A program made the position numbers and the translations under genes. The notes under the pieces were generated by a model. That model searched no databases. It worked only from the letters and a program-made list of their open reading frames with translations, and was not told the origin of the DNA. DNA of 64,000 bases from contig CALWUW010000028.1 of the NCBI GenBank assembly GCA_944384815.1, positions 113,542 to 177,541 of the forward strand, written 5' to 3'. Positions within the stretch are counted from its first letter, which is position 1. Each line of letters begins with the position of its first letter. This stretch comes from an uncultured Clostridia bacterium (GTDB lineage Bacteria > Bacillota > Clostridia > Oscillospirales > Acutalibacteraceae). Of the stretch, positions 18,210-26,814 are shown piece after piece.

Positions 18210-19340
18210 ATGTATCAGTTAAAAAAGACTTTCGGTAAAGCCCGCAGAGGAGAATTTCAAACCCCTCATGGAACCATACAGCTTCCGGGATTCATGAATG
18301 TTGCTACGGCCGCCGCCATTAAAGGCGGTGTGTCCGCCCTGGATTTAAAGGAATTAAAATGCCAGGTACAGCTTTGCAATACGTACCACCTTCATCTGCG
18401 TCCGGGAGATGAAACTGTGTTTAAATTGGGCGGCCTGCACCGGTTTACCCGTTGGGATGGTCCGATCTTGACGGATAGCGGCGGATTTCAGGTGTTTAGC
18501 TTGGCGAAACTTCGCAATATTCAGGAAGAGGGGGTTACCTTTGCTTCCCATATTGACGGCCGCAGAATCTTTATGGGGCCGGAGGAAAGCATTCGTATTC
18601 AATCACATTTGGGTTCTACAATCGCAATGGCGTTTGATGAATGTATTGAAAACCCTGCAGAATATGAATATACAAAACGATCCTGCCAACGAACAGTTCG
18701 TTGGCTTCATCGCTGCAAAGCGGAAATGGATCGTCTGAATCAGCTTGAAGAAACCATCAATCCTCATCAAATGCTGTTTGGAATCAACCAGGGAAGCACC
18801 TATAAAGATATCCGGATCGAGCATATGAAGCAAATCCGAGAGCTGGATTTGAACGGGTATGCTATAGGAGGCTTGGCTGTAGGAGAAACTGCAGAAGAAA
18901 TGTATGAAATTCTGGAAGCGGTGGAACCTGAGATGCCTGCGGAAAAACCTCGGTACCTAATGGGTGTAGGTACTCCTGTTAATATTCTGGAGGCTGTCCG
19001 GCGGGGAGTAGATCTCTTTGACTGTGTAATGCCTTCCAGAAATGCCAGACATGGGCATGCATTTACTTGGAGTGGATGCCGAAATCTTTTAAATGCCAAA
19101 TATACGTTGGACGAATCTCCTATTGATGAAACCTGCGACTGCCCGGTTTGCAGAAATTTCAGTCGGGCCTATATTCATCATTTATTTAAAAGCGGAGAGA
19201 TGCTGGCTTTGCGCCTGACGGTAATGCATAATATTTACTTTTTCAACACATTGCTGGAACGTATTCGTGACGCATTAGATAAGGATACTTTTGAAGCATT
19301 TTATAAAGACAATATTGAAGTTTTGGGAATTCGTATTTGA
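18210..19340 (+). CDS. tgt: tRNA-guanine transglycosylase (queuine/preQ1)
   Basis: Tgt exchanges guanine-34 of tRNAs with GUN anticodons for preQ1 (or queuine) in the queuosine pathway. The 376-residue protein shows the nucleophile regions DSGGFQVFSL and DCVMPSRNARHGH, the substrate loop GINQGS, GGLAVGE, and the zinc site CDCPVC with the later His in AYIHHLF. ATG 18210 follows AGAGGAA. The partner enzyme QueA is encoded about 14.5 kb away at 32.8-33.8 kb; no preQ1 synthesis genes are present. Confidence 0.97.
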   Translation: MYQLKKTFGKARRGEFQTPHGTIQLPGFMNVATAAAIKGGVSALDLKELKCQVQLCNTYHLHLRPGDETVFKLGGLHRFTRWDGPILTDSGGFQVFSLAKLRNIQEEGVTFASHIDGRRIFMGPEESIRIQSHLGSTIAMAFDECIENPAEYEYTKRSCQRTVRWLHRCKAEMDRLNQLEETINPHQMLFGINQGSTYKDIRIEHMKQIRELDLNGYAIGGLAVGETAEEMYEILEAVEPEMPAEKPRYLMGVGTPVNILEAVRRGVDLFDCVMPSRNARHGHAFTWSGCRNLLNAKYTLDESPIDETCDCPVCRNFSRAYIHHLFKSGEMLALRLTVMHNIYFFNTLLERIRDALDKDTFEAFYKDNIEVLGIRI

Positions 19341-19367
19341 TGTGTCGGAAAAAATTGTATAAATCGC

Positions 19368-19396
19368 TTGCATCGAGAAAAGAGGTTTGCTATAAT
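19368..19396 (+). promoter_or_regulatory. promoter of yajC
   Basis: TTGCAT at 19368-19373, 17-base spacer, TATAAT at 19391-19396; 29 bases before the yajC ATG. Confidence 0.75.
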
Positions 19397-19425
19397 AAAC
19401 GGGAATACTATGGAGGTGCTAACAA

Positions 19426-19764
19426 ATGTTTCAATTTCTTCCCCTGACAAGCGGTGAAGCTGCTTCTGGAAACAACGCAGGTAGCTGGATTATGATGATA
19501 GGCATGTATGTGGTTATCATCGGAGTTTTTTATTTTCTGTTGATTCGGCCTCAATCCAAGAAAAAGAAGAAGGAAGAGGCTATGCGTAAAAGCGTGCGGA
19601 TTGGTGACGAAATTACCACTATCGGCGGCATTTGCGGACGGGTATTAAGCATCAAAGATGAAACGGAAACTTTGGTGATCGAAACAGGTATTGATCGGGA
19701 TAAGATTCGTATCAAGCGCTGGGCAATCGGAAGCGTAGATACGATTCATGAGGATGGAGAATAA
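19426..19764 (+). CDS. yajC: preprotein translocase subunit YajC
   Basis: YajC is the small accessory subunit of the SecDF-YajC complex that supports Sec-dependent export. The 112-residue protein has one membrane helix (about residues 23-43) ending in FYFLLIRPQSKKKKKEE, a family hallmark, then the soluble region with IGDEITTIGGICGRV. GGAGG lies 9 bases before ATG 19426. tgt-yajC is a widely conserved order, but secD/secF do not follow here. Confidence 0.95.
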   Translation: MFQFLPLTSGEAASGNNAGSWIMMIGMYVVIIGVFYFLLIRPQSKKKKKEEAMRKSVRIGDEITTIGGICGRVLSIKDETETLVIETGIDRDKIRIKRWAIGSVDTIHEDGE

Positions 19765-19794
19765 AATCTCTATCCACTGGGTATAAATAGATTT

Positions 19795-19833
19795 CCCTCC
19801 GAATATCTATTGGATAAATAGATATTCGGAGGG
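19795..19833 (+). terminator. perfect hairpin: yajC terminator overlapping the next ribosome site
   Basis: A perfect 16-base stem (19795-19810 with 19818-19833) with a 7-base loop is followed by ATTTTTG, so it can act as the yajC terminator. Its 3' arm ends in CGGAGGG, the ribosome-binding site for the GTG start at 19840. In a read-through transcript the hairpin would hide that site. Confidence 0.8.
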
Positions 19834-19839
19834 ATTTTT

Positions 19840-20250
19840 GTGAGAAAAATCAGAAAAAAAGAGGGAAGTGCTGTTTATCAAATTTTGAGAGCTTTAGGGA
19901 TTTCTACCCTTATTGGGGCTTCTCTTTGCGCGGTTTTACTTTTGCTGATGGCATGGGTCATTACTTCATCCGGATTTCTCCCTGTATCTTTTGTAACCAT
20001 ACTTATTCTTGCGATTCTTGCTCTTTCCTCCTTCGTAGCTGGGATCAGTTCTGCGAAATTAACGGGGAAAAGGGGGTTGTGGATGGGGGGCGCCACAGGA
20101 GCCTTTCTTTTTGTAATTTTGCTTCTTTCCGCACTGTTGTTTTCCTCTGATATAAATATGGCAGATTGGGGAACCCGATTTCCCGTTGTATTTTTCGCAG
20201 GCGCATTAGGAGGATATATTGGCATCACAAAGTTCGGAAACGGTCGTTGA
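19840..20250 (+). CDS. TIGR04086 family four-helix membrane protein
   Basis: A 136-residue integral membrane protein with four hydrophobic segments (about residues 15-38, 43-65, 73-95, 105-130) and a basic N-terminus. TIGR04086 members occur next to yajC or spore genes in clostridia and have no known function. GTG 19840 follows CGGAGGG by 6 bases; that site lies in the 3' arm of the upstream perfect hairpin, so translation from read-through mRNA may be restrained. Confidence 0.75.
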   Translation: MRKIRKKEGSAVYQILRALGISTLIGASLCAVLLLLMAWVITSSGFLPVSFVTILILAILALSSFVAGISSAKLTGKRGLWMGGATGAFLFVILLLSALLFSSDINMADWGTRFPVVFFAGALGGYIGITKFGNGR

Positions 20251-20460
20251 TTGAATTTTTATGCGCAAATATACATAAGTTAACATAATATGTTAGTCAG
20301 GGATTCAGATCTGCATATTTGTATATTTTTGTTGCACTTCGGACGTTTTTGTATTATGATAAATAAAGCGTATAGGCTTAGATAAAGCCGCCCTTTGGTT
20401 CTGATTTTAAAATGAGCGCATATACTCTCTATAGAGTTTAAATAATAGGGAGTTTGCGTT
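20251..20460. other. AT-rich intergenic region before spoIIM
   Basis: A 210-base stretch with a short imperfect inverted repeat near 20280 (around AACATAATATGTT). It presumably holds the spoIIM promoter. CATATACT at 20419-20426 resembles a sigma-E -10, but I see no matching -35 at the right distance. Confidence 0.4.
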
Positions 20461-21141
20461 ATGATCTGTTTCTGGAGTTCTAAAAAAGCACGTCGTTCGT
20501 CTCGGATACCCATAAAAAAAGCATTCTCGCCATCTTCTGCAAAAGAAGGGTCTGATTTGCATGGTTGTGCCACTTTGATTCAGTGGATGCGGACACATCT
20601 TTTGATCGTTACCCTTGCTTTTTTGCTGCTTGTTGGTGTGGCTTTAGGGGCTTTGGCTGCTGGAGGCGCTTCCTCCGTGTTTTTGGAGAAGTTAAGTTTT
20701 TTGTTTCATGCCAGCGTTGTAAAAAGATCAGATAACGCTTTAGGCGCTGTTTTTATCGGTTCTTTTGCATCTTCATTTTTGTTTGCCTTATCATTCCTTG
20801 TTTGTGGTATGTCTGTTTTAGGAATGGTATTCATTCCTTGCTTAGTGCTTTTTCGTGGTTTTGGAATGGGGATGGTTGCAGGCTATCTGTACTTTTTTTA
20901 CGGATGGCAGGGCTTTTTTTATTATTTTCTCACCATTCTTCCGGGGTCTTTTTTATGTGCAGCCGCCCTCCTATTTGCAGCACAAGAAGCAGCCAAGCTG
21001 TCTCGTACCATCAGCCAACGAAAAAAACCGGCATACCGTTTGTTCTTTGTTCGCTTTGGATTTGTTTTATGCCTGTTGTTTTTTTCATCGGCTTGTGACG
21101 CAATCGCCAGTTTTTGTTTTTCTGATTTTTTTCTTTTTTAA
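20461..21141 (+). CDS. spoIIM: SpoIIM-like stage II sporulation membrane protein
   Basis: SpoIIM works with SpoIID and SpoIIP in peptidoglycan remodelling during engulfment. The 226-residue protein has five or six hydrophobic segments beginning near residue 47 and the family pattern with LFRGFGMGMVAGYL and ILPGSFLCAAALLFAA. The N-terminal about 40 residues are basic and variable. AGGGAG precedes ATG 20461. The next gene is a XerD-type recombinase, as in the spoIIM-(fur)-xerD arrangement of bacilli, which supports the call. Confidence 0.83.
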   Translation: MICFWSSKKARRSSRIPIKKAFSPSSAKEGSDLHGCATLIQWMRTHLLIVTLAFLLLVGVALGALAAGGASSVFLEKLSFLFHASVVKRSDNALGAVFIGSFASSFLFALSFLVCGMSVLGMVFIPCLVLFRGFGMGMVAGYLYFFYGWQGFFYYFLTILPGSFLCAAALLFAAQEAAKLSRTISQRKKPAYRLFFVRFGFVLCLLFFSSACDAIASFCFSDFFLF

Positions 21142-21203
21142 CTTCCTTTTTCTGCGATTAAAAAGACTTTCTTCATTGAGGGGATAAAGAAAGGGACTGA
21201 ACA

Positions 21204-22100
21204 ATGGTAGCTCTTTTGGCTGAGTTTAGGCAGTATTTGCAATGTGAAAAAAGAGTTTCCCAAAACACGGTGGATTCTTATTGCAGAGATGTGTCTTATT
21301 TTCTAAGTTATTTAAGAGGAATAGGAATAGAGGATCCTGCCGAAGCATCTGCGGGAGATGTGCGTAATTATCTTTCTTCTCTGGAAGCCGAGAAGAAAAG
21401 CAGTTCCACGATTGTGCGCATCATTGCCTCTGTTCGCTGCTTTTATGGATATCTTGGAAAATTAGGCTATATCGTGCAAAACCCTACAGAGACTATACGT
21501 CCCAAAAAGGATTCAAAAAAGCTTCCTCAGATCCTCAACAACCGGGAGATAGAGGCTCTGTTAAGTCAGCCGAATCCACAGGATCCGAAAGGATGTCGGG
21601 ATAAAGCGATCCTTGAATTGCTTTATGCTACAGGAATACGAGCTTCTGAATTGGTGAATTTGAACGTAGAGGATATTAATCTTACGAACGGAACTTTGAT
21701 TTGCGCACGAGGAAAAAGCGGTGAACGCATGATACCTGTTTACCCAACGGCTATTGCGGCAGCTTCCTCTTATATTTGCAATGTTCGAACTTCTCTTATA
21801 ACCACCGATGGAGGACAAGCTCTTTTTGTGAATCTGAACGGTAATCGTTTAACCCGGCAGGGATTCTGGAAAATCGTAAAAAGCTATGCAGAACAGGCCG
21901 GGATCAAAAAAGATTTGACAACCCACACTTTAAGGCATTCGTTTGCACTGCACCTACTTGAAAACGGCGCGGATCTAAAAGATATTCAAGTGATGTTGGG
22001 GCATTCAGACATTTCTTCAACACAAATCTATGTTCGCCTCTTGAATGACCACTTCAAAGAGGTGTATAATCAGTGTCATCCACGGGCAAAGTTGGGATAA
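21204..22100 (+). CDS. xerD: XerD-type tyrosine recombinase
   Basis: XerC/XerD recombinases resolve chromosome dimers at dif. The 298-residue protein has the N-terminal SAM-like core-binding domain (about 1-85) and the catalytic domain with Arg in TGIRASELVNL, HTLRHSFALHLL (HxxR), the third motif LGHSDISSTQIY and the nucleophile Tyr in QIYVRL. Length and position after spoIIM favour XerD rather than a phage integrase. ATG 21204 is preceded by GGGACTGA. A second Xer-like gene lies at 31.6 kb. Confidence 0.92.
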   Translation: MVALLAEFRQYLQCEKRVSQNTVDSYCRDVSYFLSYLRGIGIEDPAEASAGDVRNYLSSLEAEKKSSSTIVRIIASVRCFYGYLGKLGYIVQNPTETIRPKKDSKKLPQILNNREIEALLSQPNPQDPKGCRDKAILELLYATGIRASELVNLNVEDINLTNGTLICARGKSGERMIPVYPTAIAAASSYICNVRTSLITTDGGQALFVNLNGNRLTRQGFWKIVKSYAEQAGIKKDLTTHTLRHSFALHLLENGADLKDIQVMLGHSDISSTQIYVRLLNDHFKEVYNQCHPRAKLG

Positions 22101-22122
22101 TTATTTTTAGGAGTTGATTTCA

Positions 22123-22965
22123 TTGGGTCTTTTCAGCATGAATTATAACAGGCCGGGTCCTGGAGTTTCTAAAGATGAACCGGAAAAAAATGCGTTTATT
22201 AAATTCTGGGAACTTTATTTTCGTAAGTTTTTCAATCTTGTCAAACTAAATTTGATGTTTGCAGTGCCGGTGATCATTTGTTTTTTCCTGGTCTTTTTTG
22301 CACGTATTCCCTTGCAGCAAAGCATTCTTTCTATTTTCACCAGCTATATATGGGTGCTGGTCTTTCCGTTTTTGGCAGGTCTTACATATGTGTGCCGAAA
22401 CTACGCAAGAGAAGAGCATGCCTTTTTATTTTCAGATTTTGTAGACGCCATAAAAGAGAATTGGAAGGCCTTTCTGCTTAACGGAGTGATTAGTATCACC
22501 TTGTATTTGCTTCTGTCGGTGGCTATCACTTATTATCAGGCACAGGCTGCTTCCAATCCGATTTTTTATATTCCTTTGGTTTTTTCGGCAGTCGTCTCGT
22601 GCTTGTTTATTTGGGCTGAGTTTTATATTCCTGTAATGATTATTACTTTTGATTTGAAACTTCGTCAGATTTATAAAAACGCTTTGATTTTCTCCATATT
22701 GGGAATTTGGAGAAATTTGATTCTCACTGTTATCGGCGTGGCTTTCTGGCTGGTTACTGAATTTTTGGGATACAACTGGCCGCTGATTTATTTAATCGGA
22801 TTTATTTTTGTTGCTTTGTTTTTCCTCTTTTCTTTTACCGGTTTCCTGGTTAATTTTACTGTATATCCCGTTATTAAGCGTTATATGATTTCTTCCGGTG
22901 AAAAACAGGAGGAACCGGCAAAAAATAGGGAAGATGAGGCAGACTTTAAAGATTCATTATATTGA
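22123..22965 (+). CDS. YesL/DUF624 family membrane protein
   Basis: A 280-residue protein with five or six hydrophobic segments. DUF624 (YesL) members often sit in sugar-utilisation loci and have no defined biochemical role. The N-terminus MGLFSMNYNRPGPGV matches the conserved opening of clostridial members, which fixes the TTG start at 22123, 9 bases after TTAGGAG; the upstream TTG at 22114 is too close to that site. A terminator follows directly. Confidence 0.78.
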   Translation: MGLFSMNYNRPGPGVSKDEPEKNAFIKFWELYFRKFFNLVKLNLMFAVPVIICFFLVFFARIPLQQSILSIFTSYIWVLVFPFLAGLTYVCRNYAREEHAFLFSDFVDAIKENWKAFLLNGVISITLYLLLSVAITYYQAQAASNPIFYIPLVFSAVVSCLFIWAEFYIPVMIITFDLKLRQIYKNALIFSILGIWRNLILTVIGVAFWLVTEFLGYNWPLIYLIGFIFVALFFLFSFTGFLVNFTVYPVIKRYMISSGEKQEEPAKNREDEADFKDSLY

Positions 22966-22974
22966 TACAAAAAA

Positions 22975-23013
22975 GATAGCCTGCAGATACAAACTGCAGG
23001 CTATCCTTTTTTC
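22975..23013 (+). terminator. bidirectional terminator
   Basis: A perfect 12-base stem (22975-22986 with 22994-23005) with T-run CCTTTTTT on the plus strand and A-run AAAAAA on the other side. It separates the convergent YesL-like and DUF4380-like genes. Confidence 0.88.
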
Positions 23014-23019
23014 ATTTTT

Positions 23020-23922
23020 TCATTGCATGGAATCCAAAAACATTTTCACATGGGAATCGTCGATTGTTTCAAGGCGTGTGGACGAAGAGAACAAAGAAAA
23101 ATTTTCCACATGCCGTATAGTCTCGCCAGGTTCAATCCAATAGAGCGGACTATAAGATCCCATCTCTAAAAATTCATCAGAAACCGTCGTTCGAAATGAA
23201 CAGTTATGATTGGGGTAGCACCCTTGTGCATTATGAACATACCTTTTTACAAAAATATGATTTTCACGCACATAAGCAGCCCAACCACTTGTGTTGTTGA
23301 TGCCAAAAGTCAGATCCTTTTTTTCGGACTTTTCGGCAGATACAAAAATATACATATCTTGCTCCCCAAAAGAAAGCCTGGGATCTTTCATGCGGCTTCC
23401 GGGCCAAAAAGCAAGTACCTGATCGGGAAGCTCTGCTAAATCACCGGATTCTTTATTTTGGGGCAAAATTTCGATTCCTCCGGTATTTAGCATGGTAGCA
23501 CTCCAAACTGCCGTACAGATTCGCTCCTTAGATGTGTTAGTAACGCTATGAATTACCATCATATCCGCCATAACTTCATCCATTTGAATCTCCATCGCGA
23601 TTTGCAGACCATTTTCGCGGCAGGGAGGAATGAAGGAAGCACCGGAAGGTGAAACTTTATAAATCACAGGATCATTATCCGGATAAAAAATCTGGTTTTC
23701 ACCTAGTGCAAGAGAGACCCGATGTCCCCCATAGTAATGAAATTCCTCTTTTTTTGAAGTATCCCCTTGTACAGAGCAAAAGAGGTTTTCTCCGTTTTCC
23801 TCGCCAAAAGAAAAAATACGGGGCCCCTTATCTACCGCAATTTCTGCCGCGATTTTTCCATTGGAGATCCTAATGCACTGTCCATAAAAAGGAACTATCA
23901 TCTCTTTTACTTCCAAAGGCAT
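23020..23922 (-). CDS. DUF4380-like protein (possible sugar-mutarotase fold)
   Basis: A 300-residue soluble protein without signal peptide. The region ISNGKIAAEIAVDKGPRI followed by FHYYGGHRVSLALGE and FYPDNDP resembles DUF4380, a family with a galactose-mutarotase-like beta-sandwich and no proven reaction. The ATG at 23922 is preceded by AGAGGTG about 9 bases upstream. It lies 24 bases downstream of tmcAL on the same strand, so the two may be cotranscribed. The family call rests on pattern memory and is moderate. Confidence 0.6.
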   Translation of the reverse strand: MPLEVKEMIVPFYGQCIRISNGKIAAEIAVDKGPRIFSFGEENGENLFCSVQGDTSKKEEFHYYGGHRVSLALGENQIFYPDNDPVIYKVSPSGASFIPPCRENGLQIAMEIQMDEVMADMMVIHSVTNTSKERICTAVWSATMLNTGGIEILPQNKESGDLAELPDQVLAFWPGSRMKDPRLSFGEQDMYIFVSAEKSEKKDLTFGINNTSGWAAYVRENHIFVKRYVHNAQGCYPNHNCSFRTTVSDEFLEMGSYSPLYWIEPGETIRHVENFSLFSSSTRLETIDDSHVKMFLDSMQ

Positions 23923-23946
23923 TTTATCTTTACACCTCTTTCTGAT

Positions 23947-25188
23947 TTAATCAGTGTGCCCGACAGAAGGAATTTTTATAAGTGAATACGTGTATTCTGT
24001 TCCACAAGGGGTGGGGTTCGGCAATGTCATCCCGTACAAATCGCTGCTGTGGTTTTCCAACTCAAAGATTTTCTTCCCCGTTTCGGTTAACCGAGATATA
24101 TCTTTGGAAGACAGCAGGAAAGGCAAGGAAACCGGATCGCTTTTTTCTTTCAAAAATTGCTCACCGGCAGGCGTCATTCCCAACACCCTTAAATACGGAG
24201 GAAATCCATCTCCATGCTGCTTTTGTACTCCCAAAAATGCACTCATAACGATACGTCTGATCCTGGCATGAGCATATCGTTTGGTTTTTACGGTATCCAT
24301 CAGCTGTTCCAGGGAAGAAGCTTCCTGAATGGCTTTATACAATCGATTTTCCAGCCCCTCTGCAATATCCGGAAGCTGGGCCAGATCCGAAAGCGGCATG
24401 CTTCGCAATGCCGATAAGACCGCCCGTTCAATATACGAAATCTTGCCCGGAGCGTGCCCGTTTTGAATAGCTTCTTTTAGGAGTTGGAAAGACGCAAGAG
24501 GCATGTATTGTGCCCAAAAAGGCTGATGGGTAATATCTCCGGATTGTGTTACCCATTTTCGCAAAGAACCAGCGCTGGCGACTCCTTCTGAAGGAGCCCA
24601 ATCGTGATGACCCGCCCCGCTTCTGGAAATTGTTACGGCCTGCATTTTACTTTTAAAAAAACGAATCGCCCGGCAATACTCAATTCCCAAAATATTGTTG
24701 GGCTGCTGCAAAAGGGAAGAGAAAGCTTGCCCGTGCAAAGAACGCAAAGCATCTTCTCTGGCTTTTGCAAACGGGACGCCTGCCTTTATGTTCTCTCGAA
24801 GGGAAAGTATAACCTCTTCTGAGTCCAGCTGCTGAGATGCCTCAGAAAGCAAATCAATAGATCCACATTCGCTTCCAAACCAAAGAGAACTGCACCCGAT
24901 TTCATTTAACAAAAACACACCGCCGCGGGCAAAATGTTCCGCGGAAGACATTGCCCAAGGCAAAGGAAGCTCCAAAACCAAATCCGCTCCGCACATAAGG
25001 GCAGCTTTTGCACGATATGCCTTAGGAAGGAAAGCGGGTTCTCCTCTTTGTACAAAGTTTCCGCTCATGGCTACAACAATGCAATCTGCGCCGTTGTTTC
25101 GAATTTGTTGCAGTAAAATTTTGTGGCCCCTGTGGAAAGGATTAAACTCTGCGATAACTCCAGACGCATTCATTGCACACATGGACAT
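23947..25188 (-). CDS. tmcAL: tRNA(Met) cytidine acetate ligase TmcAL
   Basis: TmcAL activates acetate with ATP as acetyl-AMP and makes N4-acetylcytidine at the wobble position of elongator tRNA-Met. The N-terminal nucleotidyltransferase motif AEFNPFHRGH (HxGH) is near residues 13-22, followed by MSGNFVQRGEPA, and SRSGAGHHDW near residue 195. The 413-residue length fits the YlbM/TmcAL family. The start may be ATG 25188 or 25182; AAAAGGGG lies just upstream. It is divergent from acetate kinase, an enzyme that also handles acetate. Confidence 0.93.
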   Translation of the reverse strand: MSMCAMNASGVIAEFNPFHRGHKILLQQIRNNGADCIVVAMSGNFVQRGEPAFLPKAYRAKAALMCGADLVLELPLPWAMSSAEHFARGGVFLLNEIGCSSLWFGSECGSIDLLSEASQQLDSEEVILSLRENIKAGVPFAKAREDALRSLHGQAFSSLLQQPNNILGIEYCRAIRFFKSKMQAVTISRSGAGHHDWAPSEGVASAGSLRKWVTQSGDITHQPFWAQYMPLASFQLLKEAIQNGHAPGKISYIERAVLSALRSMPLSDLAQLPDIAEGLENRLYKAIQEASSLEQLMDTVKTKRYAHARIRRIVMSAFLGVQKQHGDGFPPYLRVLGMTPAGEQFLKEKSDPVSLPFLLSSKDISRLTETGKKIFELENHSSDLYGMTLPNPTPCGTEYTYSLIKIPSVGHTD

Positions 25189-25220
25189 TTAACCCCTTTT
25201 ATTCTTTCTGAGAATACACG

Positions 25221-25263
25221 ATGCAAGAATATTCTTGCATTCCTTAAATATTTGTACTATTAT
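25221..25263 (+). promoter_or_regulatory. ackA promoter with 20-base palindrome
   Basis: ATGCAAGAATATTCTTGCAT at 25221-25240 is a perfect 20-base palindrome. Its last six bases, TTGCAT (25235-25240), form a -35 spaced 17 bases from TATTAT (25258-25263). An operator for a dimeric regulator overlapping the -35 is a reasonable reading. It lies in the divergent tmcAL/ackA intergenic region. Confidence 0.6.
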
Positions 25264-25369
25264 ATTATATATTACAAGATTGCCGCAGGGTATGCAATAC
25301 CCAGCTTTAAGGGACAATTCTCTTGAGGGTCGACGACGGTCTAAAATGAAGTATGTGCAGGAGGATATT

Positions 25370-26626
25370 ATGAAAGTACTGGTAATTAACGCCGGCAGTT
25401 CTTCTCTGAAGTATCAGTTGATTGATATGGATACGGAATCTGTTCTGGCCAAGGGAAATTGCGAACGAATTGGGATGGAAGAAGGAATTTTCAGCCATAA
25501 AACCTTTGACGGACGTGAGGTAAAGACCACATGTAAAATGGCAGACCACACTGATGCGTTTCGTTTGGTTACAGAGGCGCTGGCAGACAAAAAACACGGC
25601 GTTATTTCTGATTTGAGCGAAATTTCCGCCATTGGTCACAGAGTGGCACAGGGCGGTGCTATTTTCAATAAGTCTCTTTTGGTCAACGAAGATGTAATTA
25701 AAGGCATTGAGAGCCTGATTCCTCTTGCGCCTCTGCACAATGGACCGGAATTGGATGGCATTCGTGCTTGCCAGAAGGTTTTTGGCCCGACTGTTCCGCA
25801 GTGCGTTGTATTTGATACTTCTTTCCATTCTACAATGCCCAGAAAAGCATATATGTTTGCAATTCCCTATGAATATTATGAGAAATACAATATTCGCAGA
25901 TATGGGTTCCACGGCACTTCTCATCGGTATGTCAGCCGTCACTGTGCTCATTTGATGCACCAGCCTCTGGAAGACATCAATATGATCACCTGCCACTTGG
26001 GCAACGGGTCCTCTATCACCGCCATTAAAGATGGACAGGTTTTGGATACGTCTATGGGTCTTACTCCTTTGGATGGGTTTATGATGGGAACACGCTGCGG
26101 CTCCCTGGATCCTTCTGTGGTTACATTTATTATGGAGAAAGAGGGCTTAACGCCGGCGCAGATGGATGAAATTCTCAATAAAAAATCCGGGCTTTTGGGA
26201 ATTTCCGGAATTTCCAGTGATGATAGAGATATCACAAAAGCAGAGATCGAAGGAAATGACAGAGCCATTTTGGCACATGAAATGCTGGCCTATCAGATCA
26301 TCAAGCAGATCGGAGCTTACGCTGCGGCAATGAACGGCGTAGACTGCATTGTCTTTACTGCCGGTTTGGGTGAAAACCAGGCACATCTCCGTTACTCGGT
26401 CTGCCGTGGGCTGAAATATCTGGGAGTTAAGATCAACCCGGAGATCAACGATCAGATGCGCAGCGGAAAAGAAGGAAAGATTTCCGCTTTCGATTCCAAG
26501 ATCCCTGTATATGTAATTACAACCAATGAAGAACTCGTTATTGCAAGAGATACAAAGGAAATCGTAGAGAAATTGGTTTATGCCTCTGCCAGTGATGCTA
26601 CCGTAGTGGATCTGGAAGATATCTGA
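25370..26626 (+). CDS. ackA: acetate kinase
   Basis: Acetate kinase interconverts acetyl phosphate plus ADP and acetate plus ATP, the ATP-yielding step of fermentative acetate production. The 418-residue protein has NAGSSSLKYQL at the N-terminus, GHRVAQGG, the phosphate-site FDTSFHSTMP, HLGNGSSI and TAGLGEN. ATG 25370 follows GGAGG by 5 bases; the frame is open further upstream but family alignment starts here. No phosphotransacetylase gene is adjacent. Transcription probably starts from the palindrome-overlapped promoter. Confidence 0.97.
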   Translation: MKVLVINAGSSSLKYQLIDMDTESVLAKGNCERIGMEEGIFSHKTFDGREVKTTCKMADHTDAFRLVTEALADKKHGVISDLSEISAIGHRVAQGGAIFNKSLLVNEDVIKGIESLIPLAPLHNGPELDGIRACQKVFGPTVPQCVVFDTSFHSTMPRKAYMFAIPYEYYEKYNIRRYGFHGTSHRYVSRHCAHLMHQPLEDINMITCHLGNGSSITAIKDGQVLDTSMGLTPLDGFMMGTRCGSLDPSVVTFIMEKEGLTPAQMDEILNKKSGLLGISGISSDDRDITKAEIEGNDRAILAHEMLAYQIIKQIGAYAAAMNGVDCIVFTAGLGENQAHLRYSVCRGLKYLGVKINPEINDQMRSGKEGKISAFDSKIPVYVITTNEELVIARDTKEIVEKLVYASASDATVVDLEDI

Positions 26627-26686
26627 TTCTTTTGTTCTTTGACAAATCCTGTGATTTTGTTTTCATAAGATTTCAGTGATAATGAA

Positions 26687-26749
26687 ACGACAGTGATTGT
26701 TTCGTGGCGATGCTGTGGCTCTGCCCGGAAAAATCACTGTCGTTTTTTT
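26687..26749 (+). terminator. terminator after ackA
   Basis: ACGACAGTGATT at 26687-26698 pairs perfectly with 26732-26743; the 33-base loop can form further pairs. A run of seven T follows. Confidence 0.8.
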
Positions 26750-26814
26750 GATGTGGATCGCTGGGATGAAAGATCCTTTTTCCTCATATACATGATAGAA
26801 CGGGAGGGATCTAT

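Noticed and set aside
20419-20426. CATATACT as a sigma-E -10 before spoIIM
   Set aside because: No KMATATT-like -35 stands 14-15 bases upstream, so the match is not convincing.
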